DNA of 64,000 bases, taken from Piper betle (taxonomy: Eukaryota; Streptophyta; Magnoliopsida; Piperales; Piperaceae). Below, piece by piece: positions 1-12,910 of the stretch. Under the pieces are notes generated by a model. The model did not search any database. It saw nothing but the letters and a program-made list of their open reading frames with translations, and was not told where the DNA came from. The first letter of the stretch is position 1; each line of letters starts with the position of its first letter. Location: NCBI GenBank assembly GCA_033002965.1, contig JAURVB010004884.1, positions 62,001 through 126,000 of the forward strand, in the 5' to 3' direction. The translations under genes and the position numbers were made by a program.

Positions 1-2123
1 AGACCATGAAAATTTATTGAATCTAATTGTTTGTAACAATCATAACTATGATGTGTCAAATTAGCAATTACTAAATATAATTGAGTCCGTATTGATGAGG
101 AACCATTGCAACTATGATGTGTCTAATTAAATAAAACAAACAATTACAAAATAACTTACAGAAAGAATGATGGGCGTGACATGGGATGTGAGACACTGCT
201 TAAGTGGTCCTCCAGATCTGAACTCTTGGCTAGCCGTGATGTGCCAAAAGCCCACATTTTCCTTGGGGCTAATCCAACCATGTACCTTGTTATCCTTGTT
301 CTCCATTGAGTACTGGAATTTGTCATCAACCTAAAATATATTTCGATCAATCACACGACTGAATGATCAAATTAGCAACCATTTTAACCAGGCATAATTA
401 AGAGCTTTAATTTAAAGAAATAAGTTTATTCCAAAGTTATCATAATCTTGGAATCCATTCATATACCTCTCCCTTGAATTCTTTGTCGGTTGGATTAACA
501 ATCAGTACTGCTTCTGGAAAAGCCAAGGTCTGAGCTCTTGGCGGTTCTCGATCTTCTGCCGTCGGCATTATTCGTTGCCTTTTGTCCGACAAAGCCATGT
601 AGCGGAACCTGCACAAATTTATTAACTTCTTAAATTAAAACGTTATTAATTGGAAAGTAAGATTGCATATAAACAATATATAAATTCAAATTGGGCATCA
701 TATACAAGTCTTTTTAGCTTCACGGCAATTCTAATCTGGAAAACTTCGAAAGCAGGCCATCCTTCCATGTGTTCCCAAATGCTGTAAGAGTAGAAACCAG
801 ATTTGCCCGGAGCACTACATATCTGCATGTAGATTATTAGGTATATGGGTTTTTGCTATCAACGTTAAAAAACATATATGTATACAAATTATTAATACCA
901 ATTATGGATATACATCAACTTGAAGAAAACGGGTTTTAATCGAAATTACCTTTCGTCGATTTTTAGAGGAATTTGTTTCCTGTAAGTTCCGAATTCCATG
1001 TTCGCGAAAAAGAAACCTCCACTTGAGAATCATCTTCTTTGATTACAGCAAAATCTGTGCATATTATTCTACAAAAAATAAAAGCTTATATTTCTCAAAT
1101 TCCAAATTAAGAATTATCCTTGCAAAATTAAATGGTTTTTTTTCATATGCAGTAATTTAAACGATCATATCACGAATAATGGAAGTGAAATCCTTAAAAT
1201 GAGCCACTCAGTTAGTCTTCCCAAAACATAATATTTGTTTACATCTCATAATTTGGAGTACAATATTCAAAGGTTAAAAGTACTGCATAGAAAGGCTCAC
1301 CGTTCAACAACCCTCTCCTTCTTTGCCCAGCCATCCAGGCTCCAAACCATATCATAATACCTACAAAGAAGGAGACACGTATATAGTTTTAAGGAAAAGG
1401 TAAATATATAAGCCACGTCGATGAATTAGTTGATAACTTGTTATTATTTTCATCAAAAACTACATTACCCCCTATTATATGGTGCAAGGCGAGGCTCCAA
1501 TAGATTGTCAAACCCATTGTAGCGAACTCCAGCGATATAACCCTCTGGTTTTGACAGGGTTAATTGCAAGATGCCGTTATCAATCACCACCTACAATTCC
1601 ACAACAATATCCACATCAGCAATTAACTAGTTGCTAAGTTCATTGCGTCATCGCTTGACGGTGTGTTTAACGATGCTAGTTTTGAGGAGGCCAAGTAATG
1701 TTTTTTTAAAAGGAGAGGGGCTTAATGGATGAGTTGATTTAGTCCAGAAGGATTAAGAGATGATTCGACTAATTACAAAATGAATAAGTGATGTTTCCTC
1801 TTTAAATAATAGGACATAAAGAAGGACCAAAAGTATTTCTTAAGACTTCTTCATGGAGCAAACACCCATCCTTTTCAAGGTCTAATTATGATAAAAGTTC
1901 AAAATTAGACGTATCATGAATATTCTTTATGAATGAAATGAACTGTTTATCTGTTTATCTGTTCATAATTCAAATATCACGAGAAAAATAATTGAGAAAT
2001 AATAGTTAGTAAGAGGCAAGAAATTACAAATTTGTCTTGTACATGCAACGCGACTCCTTTTCCTTGACTCTTTACAACGAGAGCTTGAAGCAGTACAGAA
2101 ACCAAGGCCACGAGTAGCTTCAT
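1..2123 (-). CDS. Rhamnogalacturonate lyase (PL4), tandem copy B, 3' part outside the window
   Basis: Predicted secreted enzyme that cleaves the rhamnogalacturonan I backbone of pectin by beta-elimination (known for polysaccharide lyase family 4). Exons on the minus strand: 2028-2123, 1469-1590, 1301-1360, 950-1068, 706-822, 467-608, 160-330; the remaining exons lie left of base 1. The start at 2123 opens a signal peptide (MKLLVALVSVLLQ). Exon 2 reads [13 protein letters not shown], exon 6 RYMALSD, exon 7 NKVHGWISP, all typical of the N-terminal lyase domain. Exon boundaries match copy A at 6218-10773 one for one. Two frame problems are visible. Exon 4 is 119 nt instead of 120, near an AAA run at about 970-978. 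Exon 5 is 117 nt, and its frame breaks at a GGG run at about 807-810. Either the gene is decaying or the consensus has base-calling errors. Family assignment is firm; functionality is not. Confidence 0.85.
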
Positions 2124-2246
2124 ATTTTCTACCAACGTCATCTCACTGCACCGAACAATATATTATATATCTGCATATTGTATTATAATTTTTAAAAGAT
2201 GAAGCCGACGTTAGGAAAAATGAAAGCAAAAAGGAACAATATGAAA

Positions 2247-2250
<4 letters not shown>

Positions 2251-2335
<85 letters not shown>
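2251..2335. repeat. Compound microsatellite (AT)n-(AG)n
   Basis: An uninterrupted AT dinucleotide tract of roughly 45 bases, one TGTAT break, then an AG tract to about 2335. It lies about 130 bases upstream of the start codon of lyase copy B, within its promoter or 5' leader. Confidence 0.95.
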
Positions 2336-2338
<3 letters not shown>

Positions 2339-2932
2339 CATATCTATATCTATCTGAAGACAAAACATTATCTTAAAACAGCCATGACCATTTTATTTTG
2401 GGATTGGAGTACTTACATATGTATGGATTTAATCGTAACAAAACGGTAGGCATATCATCTTTCCGCTAAGTCACTCATTTGTGGATGTGGCATTATTATA
2501 CTATCATATCAAAGACTTAAATCTATTTGTATTATAATTACCTGATTATAGGATTTTTCGTCCAATTACTATATGACTTTCATGTGGACAAGCTTGCCAC
2601 GGGGATTATTATAATATTTAACAATTTTACCCCTTTTTCCCTAGAAAAGTATAACTAATGTATAGAATAATATTTAAAAATTAATTGTAACATTTAGAAA
2701 ATATTAATCAATATGTAAAATTCTAAACTATTGAAAATCTTAAATTATATATATATATATGTTTATATATATATAAGAAAAAAATCTTAAACCAGAATAA
2801 TTTCAGGTCCAATGAAAAACCGCTCGTATGATGGGACAAATACCATTTTTTCCTCCACCTTGATGAAAGGTTCCTCTTGCCCACAGTGAGCACTACTATG
2901 CTTTTAAAAGCATGCGTTTAAAAGCGAAACCA
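2336..2932. other. AT-rich upstream region of lyase copy B
   Basis: No coding signal. Contains a second short AT repeat around 2748-2775. It is the proximal upstream region of the minus-strand lyase copy B. Confidence 0.6.
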
Positions 2933-3275
2933 AGTAGACCCAAAACCTAAAAGTTAGCTCAAGTTCTGGCCTCGAGCGCAAATCAACACGGACTCTTATG
3001 TTAATACCATTTTACGTTAAATATGTGTAGTGACCGAAGACATGAGGTTGGAGAGGATGATCAAAAGACACTCACGATAGGAAGGAGTCCGTCGATTCAC
3101 CTTTTTGCTGGAACTTGATCAGCATGGCTTCAACAGTAGGCAATATAAAATGCTTAGTTTTCAGTTTTTCTCGTTAAACAATAACTGAAATTCAAGTGTT
3201 CGGTGAGATGAGCTGCCAAAAAAGTGAGCTAAATATAGAATGTATTGAGTATCTATGCCCATATAAGGTGGCAAT
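2933..3275. repeat. Duplicated upstream block, copy B
   Basis: Aligns in direct orientation with 12545-12910. Shared landmarks are AACCTAAAAGTTAGCTC, ACCGAAGACATGAGGTTGGA and GATAGGAAGGAGT. It lies about 0.8 kb upstream of lyase copy B, whereas the sister block lies about 1.8 kb upstream of copy A, so the gene and its 5' region were duplicated together and later changed in spacing. Confidence 0.85.
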
Positions 3276-5013
3276 CACGTGGTTGATGATGATGCTGACG
3301 ATGATGACCATAACGACACCATACATCCAGCAGAATTGGTGCAACGGCCTAATTAGTGTAAATTAATAAATAGTTAATACAAATTAATAAGCATGATTAT
3401 TTTTTAAAATAGTTAATTTAATCAAATATCATAAATACCATCTTCATTAATATATTCTATCTTATCTTAATAAATATTGATTTATGTGAAATTAATTTTG
3501 GAAGTCTTACAATCAACTTACCCTAAAAAATATCAATTCCGAAAATCTTACTTTTTGCCCGATAACTAGCTGCCTAGCCTATCTTACATCCAATTTAGTC
3601 TACCATCCAATATTATTTTGGGTCGCCTCCGGTACCATTTATGCATCTTAGCTCAATTAATACAAATTGATGGATTCAATTATTTATTTAAAAATAGTTA
3701 ATCAATTAAAAATCATAAGCACTATTTCTATTAATGCATTAGATTTTAGCACAATATATATTGAATGTGAAGCTAATTTTTGGAGGTTTAAAACCTCCCA
3801 TTACATGTTGTCTCAAAGATATGTTTTTTATTATGACAGACTAATCCTTGAACATGATATTAAATCTAAACAATTTGAGGCGGGGGCATCACCTACCCAG
3901 CAGAAAATGGCACCGGCCGGGCCAAAGATGGCAACATTGCTGAGGCTCTTGGAGAGGGAGCCATGGGGGATGCCACAAATTTAAATGTCGTATTGTACCA
4001 TTCGATGCCCTATCCAATATATTTGATACATGTTTTCGCATCATTTTAATTCATAACCAATTTTAAATTTAAAACTTTCATGAAATCCATTTTTTTAATG
4101 AAAGTCAGTGTTTTAACCAACATCTAATTAAATACTGATGATGAAATACATTTTTAATATTTATAACATATTTTATTTAGAATTTTAAGTTTTGGTTGAA
4201 CCTAACCATGTACCATGTATAAAAGTTGGGAGGTAAGGAGGATGCAAGTCAATCGTTGGGGAGGAAATAACTATCAGTGAAACACTAGTGGTCACCACCA
4301 ACAATTTCGGTGATAAAAGGCTTAAATTGGTGATAAAAGAATGTGTCTCCAAATTAGCCATCAAAACTTTTGGTGACCGCTTCTTTTTTGCATCTACTTA
4401 AGTTCGTGGACAATTCAGTGTTTATTTGTCACTGAAATTTTTAGTGATAAATTATGATGACAAACAACTGTCATTGAATTTCGGTGTCAAAAGAGAATTG
4501 AAGCATCACCAAAAGTTTGTAATATACATCATTGATTAAAATTTGTTACTAAATTTCAGTGACAAATGGGTGACAAATCTTAAAAAAAAAAATTCAGTGA
4601 CAAATGGGTGGCAAATCTAAAGAAGAAAAACACACAGGCTATTGCCCACATGAGAGCGCAAACGCGGCATGGTGTCCGTGCGGGATAGTGCCGAGGCGGA
4701 GGGCGGGGAAGCTCCAGGTGGGTTTGGTGAGGTCGGCGATGGGGTGGCTGGTGGATCAACAATGGGTGGGCATGTGGGGTGGCGCTGCCATAGTTGTAAA
4801 ATTTAGAATCAGCTTTTGAATCAACCGGGTGGAGAGTCATTAAAACAAACCGATTCAATAAAAATTGGACGAGAATCGGTTCATTCGAATCAGTTTAAAT
4901 AAATTAATTTAAACTTTTGATAGACAAAAATGCAATCATGTTTACCTTGACGAAATATTCTCAAGCCAGTATATATTGAACTTTGCTAATCAGAGAGGAC
5001 AAAAGCGAACCAA
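3276..5013. other. Intergenic AT-rich DNA without a supported gene
   Basis: Short GC-richer islands occur near 3880-3975 and 4640-4800. The first reads open in one frame (YPAENGTGRAKDG) but I do not recognise it and it has no start or continuation. Around 4290-4600 there are near-repeats of a 'gtgacaaa' and 'ggtgataaa' type word. No gene is called. Confidence 0.5.
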
Positions 5014-5382
5014 CTAAGTGCATATTTTATAAGAGCATAAAAAATTGTTTAAATGCAGTTTTACTAGTGAAAAATAATTTAAAAAGCTGTAAGGGAACAG
5101 CCAAATTGATGTCGTTAACAAGCAAAGCTCTATTTGTGATGCAATTAAAAAGAAAAGCAAAGATAACAATCTCATATCTAGATTGTAAAACAAATTTTCA
5201 GATTTGCTGGTGTTTCTAGCGGCTGCCATGATTGGGGCAACCTTGAACTTGGAATCCATCGTGTGATGGCCGTAGAAGATGCAGAGGAAATGGATCAGCG
5301 AAATGGTAGCGAAGGTTAGCAATCCCGTCACCGCACAACCGCTGACCGCCTTACACGAGTTGGCCGTGCACCTTTGGAACAA
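5014..5382 (-). CDS. Unrecognised ORF, 122 codons, with predicted membrane segments; possible gene fragment
   Basis: Open from an ATG at 5382 to a stop at 5014. The N-terminal third is cysteine-containing (CTANSCKAVSGC) and is followed by a hydrophobic run (GLLTFATISLIHFLCIFYG, about residues 20-38) that could span a membrane. A second hydrophobic stretch lies near the C-terminus (LLSLLFFLIAS). The first 65 codons have more even base use than the surrounding AT-rich DNA, but the last part looks like ordinary intergenic sequence, so only an exon-sized piece may be real. I do not recognise a family, and there is no neighbouring exon I can join to it. Confidence 0.25.
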   Translation of the reverse strand: MFQRCTANSCKAVSGCAVTGLLTFATISLIHFLCIFYGHHTMDSKFKVAPIMAAARNTSKSENLFYNLDMRLLSLLFFLIASQIELCLLTTSIWLFPYSFLNYFSLVKLHLNNFLCSYKICT

Positions 5383-6217
5383 ATCGTGCCAAATAGGGCC
5401 ATTCCTGATTTTAATGGTTAACGATTTCTCTATTTTTTTAAAACGGAAAGCCCCCTAGTCACACAGTTAAATTAATTGGAATCGGCCGATTATTACATCC
5501 ATGCCGGTCCATGTGTGGCCCTATCGTGTTCTATCCATAGAATGGGCAGCACGTTGAATATAGTATTTTATAAAGAAGTAAATCTCATAAGAGTATATTT
5601 CTAAAGAAGTACTCTTAAGACACATTAAATAAGACAAGCTAATTTTATATAGTTGTATGTGCTTAAATGAAATGAGACGTATTTTGTAGGAATAGCCATT
5701 TCCAAACAATTGTATTTAAAGTAATGAAACATATATTGTAAGAGTACCATTTTTTAAATGAAATTTGAAGTAATGAGACACAAGATCTTGTAGGAGTACA
5801 CATTCCTAAATAGTTATATATGCCTAGAAGCAAAGAGAGAACAATACCTTTTTAGATTAAATTTGAAAAAAAAATTCTATCCCTATTATAATTAGGAATT
5901 AGATTTGTACAAAATTCCCCTAATTAGGTATTAGATTTGTGCAACATATAATTTGTGAGAGAATTTTGTATTAGCTACCCGACTTTCATCTATATTGCTC
6001 CGCTTGGTGGAAATGTTGAGATGAGTACTTGAATAAATATATGTATATTCAACACATTCACTTTGTCCAAATTTGTACATTGTTGTTCCAAGTAATTTTG
6101 GAAGCTAAAAGAATGAATACACTTTTTTCCAAAGCTCAAAGAATGAATACACATTTAAATATTTTCTATGGTAGGAAACCAATAATGAGATTTGTGTGAC
6201 AAATGTTGACTATCTAA
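5383..6217. other. Intergenic region downstream of lyase copy A
   Basis: AT-rich, no coding signal. As copy A is on the minus strand, its 3' untranslated region and polyadenylation signals should lie just below 6218. No single poly(A) signal can be chosen with confidence. Confidence 0.5.
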
Positions 6218-9200
6218 TCACCGATTGCTGTACGAAGTAGAGTTAAAACATGAAGAGATCGGCGCTTCCAAGCGAATATAATCATACATGACCCCTTGAA
6301 AAGGACTCGAGCTTCTTGATTGGGAAAGAAAAATGATATTTTCTCCTTCCATAAGCATAGATCCAGTAATTTTGATGGAAAACAGCCAATACAATCCATG
6401 TATTCCATGCCTTGCTATTGCATTATCTTCTCCAACCATCCCAGTCGTAAAATATGGAGTGGTAGAATTCTTGTTGATATTTACCTACATGTAAATTATG
6501 AAGCATAAGTTCTTACAATTACCATATGCCTAATTAGTGGATAAGAATTACACATAATGTTAAAAGAATCATTCTAAAAATCCTCCCATTTTAAATACGA
6601 ATGCAATGCAATGCAAATATATAAATGTTAATAGCACTTGAAACTAGCACGTACCTGCAATTCTGCACGGTTGCTTGACGCAAGTGCCACACGCAATACG
6701 TAAGATTCAAGTCTTTGAACACAACTTAGATTAAATTTTATCTGCCACGTGGTTGGTTTGTATGTATTGTGACCAATTTTTCTGTAATAAATAACAAACC
6801 TACTTAATCTGTATGTTTCTCCCTCGAATTAGAATTGTAAGACACTAATGCATCTTAAGAAACAAAAAATAAACAAACGGAATTGTAAGGCAATAGTTTT
6901 ACACACACACATATACGAAAGAGTTAATACCTGTTTAAGTGTGCATAAAACCAATTTTTATGATAATCACTACTCCCAACTGTATAAATAAGATCATATT
7001 TTGGGTACAAGTCTGTATATCTGTCCCACAAGCCGTATTGCCGAAACCTTCAAAATGTTTAAAAAAAAAGATTAAAAAACATATAACTATAGAAATTAAT
7101 CATTTTAGAGTTACATATATACATGTAACAATTATTATTTATTGCGTATATTATCAACTACTTGATATAATGAACTTACGCATCATGGTTCAAGTAAAGC
7201 TTGTTGACGTATTCAGGACTTGGATCTGGTACGTAAAACTCTTGAGCTGTTCTATCAGGGACTCCTATTTCCCACAAGGTTGGACCACTTCTTGGAGGTT
7301 CATAGAATATATTTCCGACATCAATTCTATCTCCTGAAACATATTAATATGAATCTCATAATCCCACTTAGGAGATGTAACTGTTCATCGTAAAGGATAT
7401 TTTTCATGAACAGAGTACTATAATTAATCTTGATTACCTTCTTTAATTACAATTGGTGTTGGATGTTCGTAATCTCCAATAAAGTTGGGTACCCACGCAT
7501 ACAGCGTATATGTGCCACTTCTTATGTTTGTGATAAAAAAATTGCCGTCTTCATCTGCTTGTGTCCAAAATTGATATCCCTGTGGTGCATAACTCTTATA
7601 TTAACATGTATAAGATTGAAATGGTTGAATAAATTAAAGAGCTTAAGATTAATAATAACATAAGCGGAAAAATTAACCTTTGGTTGTTTTTGCCATGTAA
7701 CATTAATCTCCCCAGGTTCAGCTAAGCCAATGTGAGCTAAATTTGCCGGTATGGAGTTATTCTTTACATACCTAAAGCACAACGTAAGACAATAAAGTGA
7801 ATACTATTAGAGATTAATTAAGATATGAACTCAAGAGAATGTGTAGCATAGTATGAGAATTAATATTAACAATAGGTGCAAATTCTATTACCTATCGTTT
7901 ACAAATAGACGACCAGTGACTTGACCTCTCTCTTTAGATTTTGGGTAATCGTCTGAAGATGGAAACTCATAAGGCCAATTTTGAGTTTCGTTTACCATCT
8001 GCAAAGCAAGAAATATAAAAGAAATGGTCATATATTACCTAAGGGAAAATATCAACTTGAACATATGCAATAAGAAATCAAAATTGCAACAAATTGTGGC
8101 GGTTAACATAATAAAAAATAGATTAAATAAGATTGGAGCTCATTAGTAAAAATATTTATATTGTTATTTACTCTAAGCTGCTGCTTCCATTTTGAGATCG
8201 TTTATAGAAACATAGAAGTATGCATAGTTGTATTCGAAGCGACAATTAGAATCAATTAATATTCGCAATACAATTTTCAATACCTATTAAATTTAAAGTT
8301 TTCTTATGATAAGAAAGTGAGGAAAGCTTAAAATGAGTGTGCATGGATTGGATGTGTCACCTGGGATTTAGCATTTTCCCAAAGGCGACGATAGTGAGTA
8401 TCGGGAGCTGCTGAATTGAGATAGAAGAAAACTGGGCCATAAACCATCTTCCATGGTTCATCATCCTTTATTTTTAAGACTAGATCCTTCCCAGCATAGT
8501 GATCACTGGTGAACATCTAAACATACCAAAAAAAAACAAGATAAATTTCGAACGATTTTACTCCCAATTGACATACGTTGGCCTTTCAGTAAGAGTTTTA
8601 TAATATGCTACATGGGAGACATCTATTAAACCAAGTTTTAATTAGAACACATTCCTACTTTACCCGTCCCTTTGATTATTATTGAGGTATCCCAATGACA
8701 AGCGAAGCAAGGTTAGAAGAAATAGGTTGCAGAACAAACTAGGATTAATTAAGAACAAAAACTGGGAACTGAGTACATGAGCTAATCACCTTTGCTACTA
8801 AACCAACTTACATTGTTATTATTATAAAGAGAAAGAAGTAGATAACTACGAGATGTAAAATTAAGTAAACTACTCACGGAGAGAATGATGGGTGCAACAT
8901 GAGATGTGAGACACTGTTTAAGCGGACCTCCGTTTCTGAACTCTTGGCTAGGTGTTATTTGCCAAAAGCCCACATTTTCTGTAGTGCTAATCCAACCATG
9001 CACATTGTTGTCCTTGTTCTCCACAGAGTACTGGTATTTGTCATCAACCTGCAATATATGTAACAAACATTTCATGAGTCATCAATAAGATAAACTAGCA
9101 ACCATTTTAATTACAAGTCATATATAAAAGCTTTAATCCAAACAAATGTGTATTCTAAATTTATCATCATCTCGGAATCCATTTATATATATACCTCTCC

Positions 9201-10773
9201 CTTGAAGCTCTGGTTGATTGGATGAACAAGCAAGACCGCTTCCGGAAAAGCCAAGTTCTGACCTCTTGGTCGTTCACGATCATCTGGCATTGGCATCATT
9301 CGTTGCCTCGTGTCGGACAAAGCCATGTATCCAAACCTGCACATTATTATTATTATTATTATTATCATTATTATTAAATAACATAGATCAAAATGTTATT
9401 AATGGGCAAACAATATTGCACATAAACAATATAAGAAGGTGTATCACACATTTCTTTTTCAGCTTCATGGCAATTCTAGCTTGAAAAAGTTTAAAAGCAG
9501 GCCAGCTTTCTGTGTGCTCCAAAATGGTGTAACAATAGAAACCAGATTTGCCTCGGAGCAGTATATATCTGCAAGTGGAGATTATTAAGTTGTTGGTTGT
9601 TGTTGCAAACGACGAAGAACCATAGAAATTATGATTACCAGAAGAAAACACGTTCTTATCGAAATCACCTTTCGTCGATTTTTAAAGGACTTCGTGTCCC
9701 AGTAAATTTCGAGCTCCATGTTCTTTTAAAGAGACCTCCACTTGAGATTCATCTTCTTTGATTACATCCAATTGTGCACATTGTACCCTACAAATTCCAA
9801 ATTAAGAATTAAACTTGCAAATTTAGTCCTTTTTTAAATTTTCGTATGCAGTGATTAAAGATCAAGTGAATAACGAATTTAGTAAAATCCCTAAAATTAT
9901 CAATATCATTAAGAAATTCAATAGCTCACCGTTCGACATTCTTCCGTGTCGTCCCATTCATGTTCCAAACAATATCAAAGTACCTGCAATTTTTTTTTAG
10001 TTTCAAGTAAAAGGATATATATATATATATAAGCCACATCGATTAATTAGTAAATAGCTAATTATAATTTTCATTAAAAGCACATTACCCTCTATTATGC
10101 AATGCATTGCGAGTCTCCAATAAATTGTCAATGCCATTATAGCGGACCCCTGTGATATAACCCTCTGGATTTGACAGGGTTAATTGCAAGATGCCATTGT
10201 CAATAACCACCTGCATTCCCACAACAATACACACAAATGTTGGCACTTGGTTGTAAAATTAGCTAGAACAAAATACGTCATTGCAGATCAAATGGTCATT
10301 AATCTGACGTCCTTGTTATTAATTTAAGTATCATGGTGCATAGGAAAGGCGGGCCCAAGTGTCCCATCTCACTTGTGTTAGTTAGCAAATTAGTGAATTA
10401 AGTAGGGTTTTAGACTCCTCTAACCCCCAGTCTAATCGGTGTGTCCCTTAAGACTTTCACAGGAGTGAACATCATATTTAAATAGCGTTCACGTAGATCT
10501 TGATCTCATGGTTACAACCGTAATCCAAAACTCATATTGACACGACGAGAAAGATGAAAATGGAGATGCTTATGAATGATGAGATGCTTATCAATTCATT
10601 CTAAATCACAAGAACTATAAAGAATGTGAAGGCTAAATTAATGAGATGTAATTAGCAAGAGGGAAGAGATTAATTACATATTTGTCTTGTACATCCAATT
10701 TGACTCCTTGCTCTTGACCCTTCGTCGCCGGAGCTTGAAGCATTACAAGGAGAAATGCCACGAGTAACTTCAT
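6218..10773 (-). CDS. Rhamnogalacturonate lyase (PL4), tandem copy A, complete 15-exon gene
   Basis: Secreted pectin lyase acting on rhamnogalacturonan I in the cell wall. Exons (minus strand): 10678-10773, 10089-10210, 9930-9983, 9669-9787, 9450-9568, 9195-9336, 8878-9048, 8361-8516, 7892-7998, 7678-7771, 7438-7579, 7180-7333, 6931-7047, 6655-6781, 6218-6484. All introns are GT-AG. The model is about 662 residues. Residues 1-19 are a signal peptide, about 20-330 the catalytic domain ([17 protein letters not shown]), about 370-440 an FnIII-like domain ([18 protein letters not shown]), and about 450-662 the C-terminal carbohydrate-binding-like domain ending in [16 protein letters not shown] and [10 protein letters not shown]. 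Exons 4 and 5 are each 119 nt where 120 keeps the frame. The exon 4 lesion is a missing base in a T/A run at about 9724-9730. Everything else is open, so this is either a very recent pseudogene or a consensus error. Confidence 0.9.
9343..9376. repeat. (ATT)n microsatellite in intron 5 of lyase copy A
   Basis: A run of ATT triplets with one interruption, just upstream (minus strand) of the exon 6 acceptor at 9337. No comparable tract is seen at the same place in copy B. Confidence 0.9.
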
Positions 10774-12544
10774 ATTATCTATATACATGAATATACACAT
10801 GTATTGCCTGCATTAATCAGAAGTTTAGTGTTGTTTAGAATTATTAGTCCAATAGCAGGAACAGAGGTCGATACAACGGGAAAAAAACTAAAACTTTGTG
10901 CATTAAGTGAGTGAAATTGGGGCATTGCATGGATTAATATTGTATAAGAAATCGAAACCCAAATTTAGATCACGACCACTTCATGAGCTATATATTGCAC
11001 AGATTTCATTTTTATCAGAAATCTTATCAATTTTCAACCAAAGACGGCCGGCATTAGCATCGCATTAATGCAGAGCATGGTCACATACCTTAGGAATGGG
11101 ATTGATAATTGTCACAACTCCAACTTTTCACTCACCCCTGAAAATGAAATTAACAAGATACATGAACATCTACTCGTAGAAGTCAAATGTAATCTAAATA
11201 TCAGACCATCAAAAGCAACATATCTTAAACAAGTTTGAAAGGCTATATACATAATACGTACATGTATAAGATGGCGATTGAAAATTGACCGGGATAAAAA
11301 GATGGCGATAATTTCTACTATGATTAATTTCACGAGGATGCAAAAGCTTGCGCTATCAATCAAGCGACTCAATTCGCATAGGATACCGGGTCCATGGCAA
11401 AATATGTTACCACTTTTAATCATCTTTATCAGTTTGGGTAGGCAATTTCAGGACTATAAGAACTAGTTATGTGTAAACGTAAATGCAGTTTCTAACTAGC
11501 TAGCCTGAAAATTCAACAATCTCCAAAGAGCAGCTGATCCAATTTTCATAGGCAACAATTGTAAACGAAATGATCATATCTGTTAATTGAGTAGTCAGCC
11601 TCACTGATCAATGGTGGAATAGGAATAAGTGGTCAAGTTTCACCCAAAACCAAGCTAACAGTCGACATTCTTAGAACAGACTTATACATGCAATTTTTCG
11701 CACATCCTTGATTTATTAGTTGACCATCAGTTAGTGGGGATCATAAAACCACGAAGAAATCAATGTATAGCCCAAGCTTTATAGGCATAGCTGCTATGTA
11801 TGTTTCACAAATTCCACCATGAAAGAGTTTTTAATCGGCCCTAACACAGATTTGGCTCCAACATCCACAGTCTAGGTATATATAATTAAAGAGTTGCTTA
11901 GTGTCCTCTAACCAACTCCGTTGAAGGCAACCATACTTTTGACTTTCCCAATGACTCCCTACCAAACAGACCAAACAGCTCATGTTGAAAAAAACACATA
12001 TGTTGACCTCCAAATATTCGTGGTAATGCTCTAAGCTCAAATTTAGACCTTGCCATACCAGGCTTTCAACATTTGTATCGGAGATGGTCAAGTCCACTTA
12101 TCTTTTTGAAGAAATTGCTAATATCATGGCCCCAGCATATTGTGTATGGAGTTGGGAAAGAAAGATATCTCGTGTAGAGAAAAGGTTAATACTAAGGTTT
12201 TGATGAAGTTCGTATCTGATATATTAGACGTCTTTATATATTAAGAAAGAAGGGAATACAAATCAAAGCACACCCACAAAAAACATTAATTAGAATCCAG
12301 AAGAATTTACGCATGAGCCAAACGAAACATACCTCTCAATATCAATCACAAAATGTAGTCATACAAATGAAAGAGGATCAAAGAAGACGACCCAAGCAAA
12401 GCTATATCTGCAGCTTGAAGAATGATTCCTCTTCCCCTCTATGAACACCACCACTTCAAAACGGGTGAACGCAAAACCCTTTGATCTTACTTTTTCTGAT
12501 CAAAACTCTCCGTTTGAAAAAGAAGACAGAGAGTCTGCAAGCAA
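10774..12544. other. Upstream region of lyase copy A
   Basis: No coding frame is supported. It holds the minus-strand promoter of copy A. The region between the start codon and the duplicated block is about 1 kb longer than in copy B, implying an insertion here or a deletion there. Confidence 0.5.
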
Positions 12545-12910
12545 TCCATAGACCAAACCTAAAAGTTAGCTCGCGTTCCGGGCTCAAACGCAAATCAACA
12601 TGGACTCTTATATTACTACCATTTTACGTTAAATGTGTAGTGACCGAAGACATGAGGTTGGAGAGGATGATCAAAAGACACAACAGGAGTTACAGACACG
12701 ATAGGAAGGAGTTCGTCGATTCACCTTCTAGTTGATTATACCGTTCGAACGTGTTGAACTTGCTCTTCTTGGCTCCAACTCTGTGCAAATATATAAAGAG
12801 CTTGGTTTCCAAGTTTTCGGCAAACAATAAAAACCAAAATTCTGGGGTTTGGTGAGATGAGCTTGCGAAAAAAAGCGTTAAATATCGTATGTATATATAA
12901 GGTGCAGCCA
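12545..12910. repeat. Duplicated upstream block, copy A
   Basis: Direct-repeat partner of 2933-3275. Similarity runs from AAACCTAAAAGTTAGCTC through GGTGAGATGAGCT to an ATATAAGGTG word near 12895-12903. It marks the distal limit of the duplicated segment that I can recognise. Confidence 0.85.
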
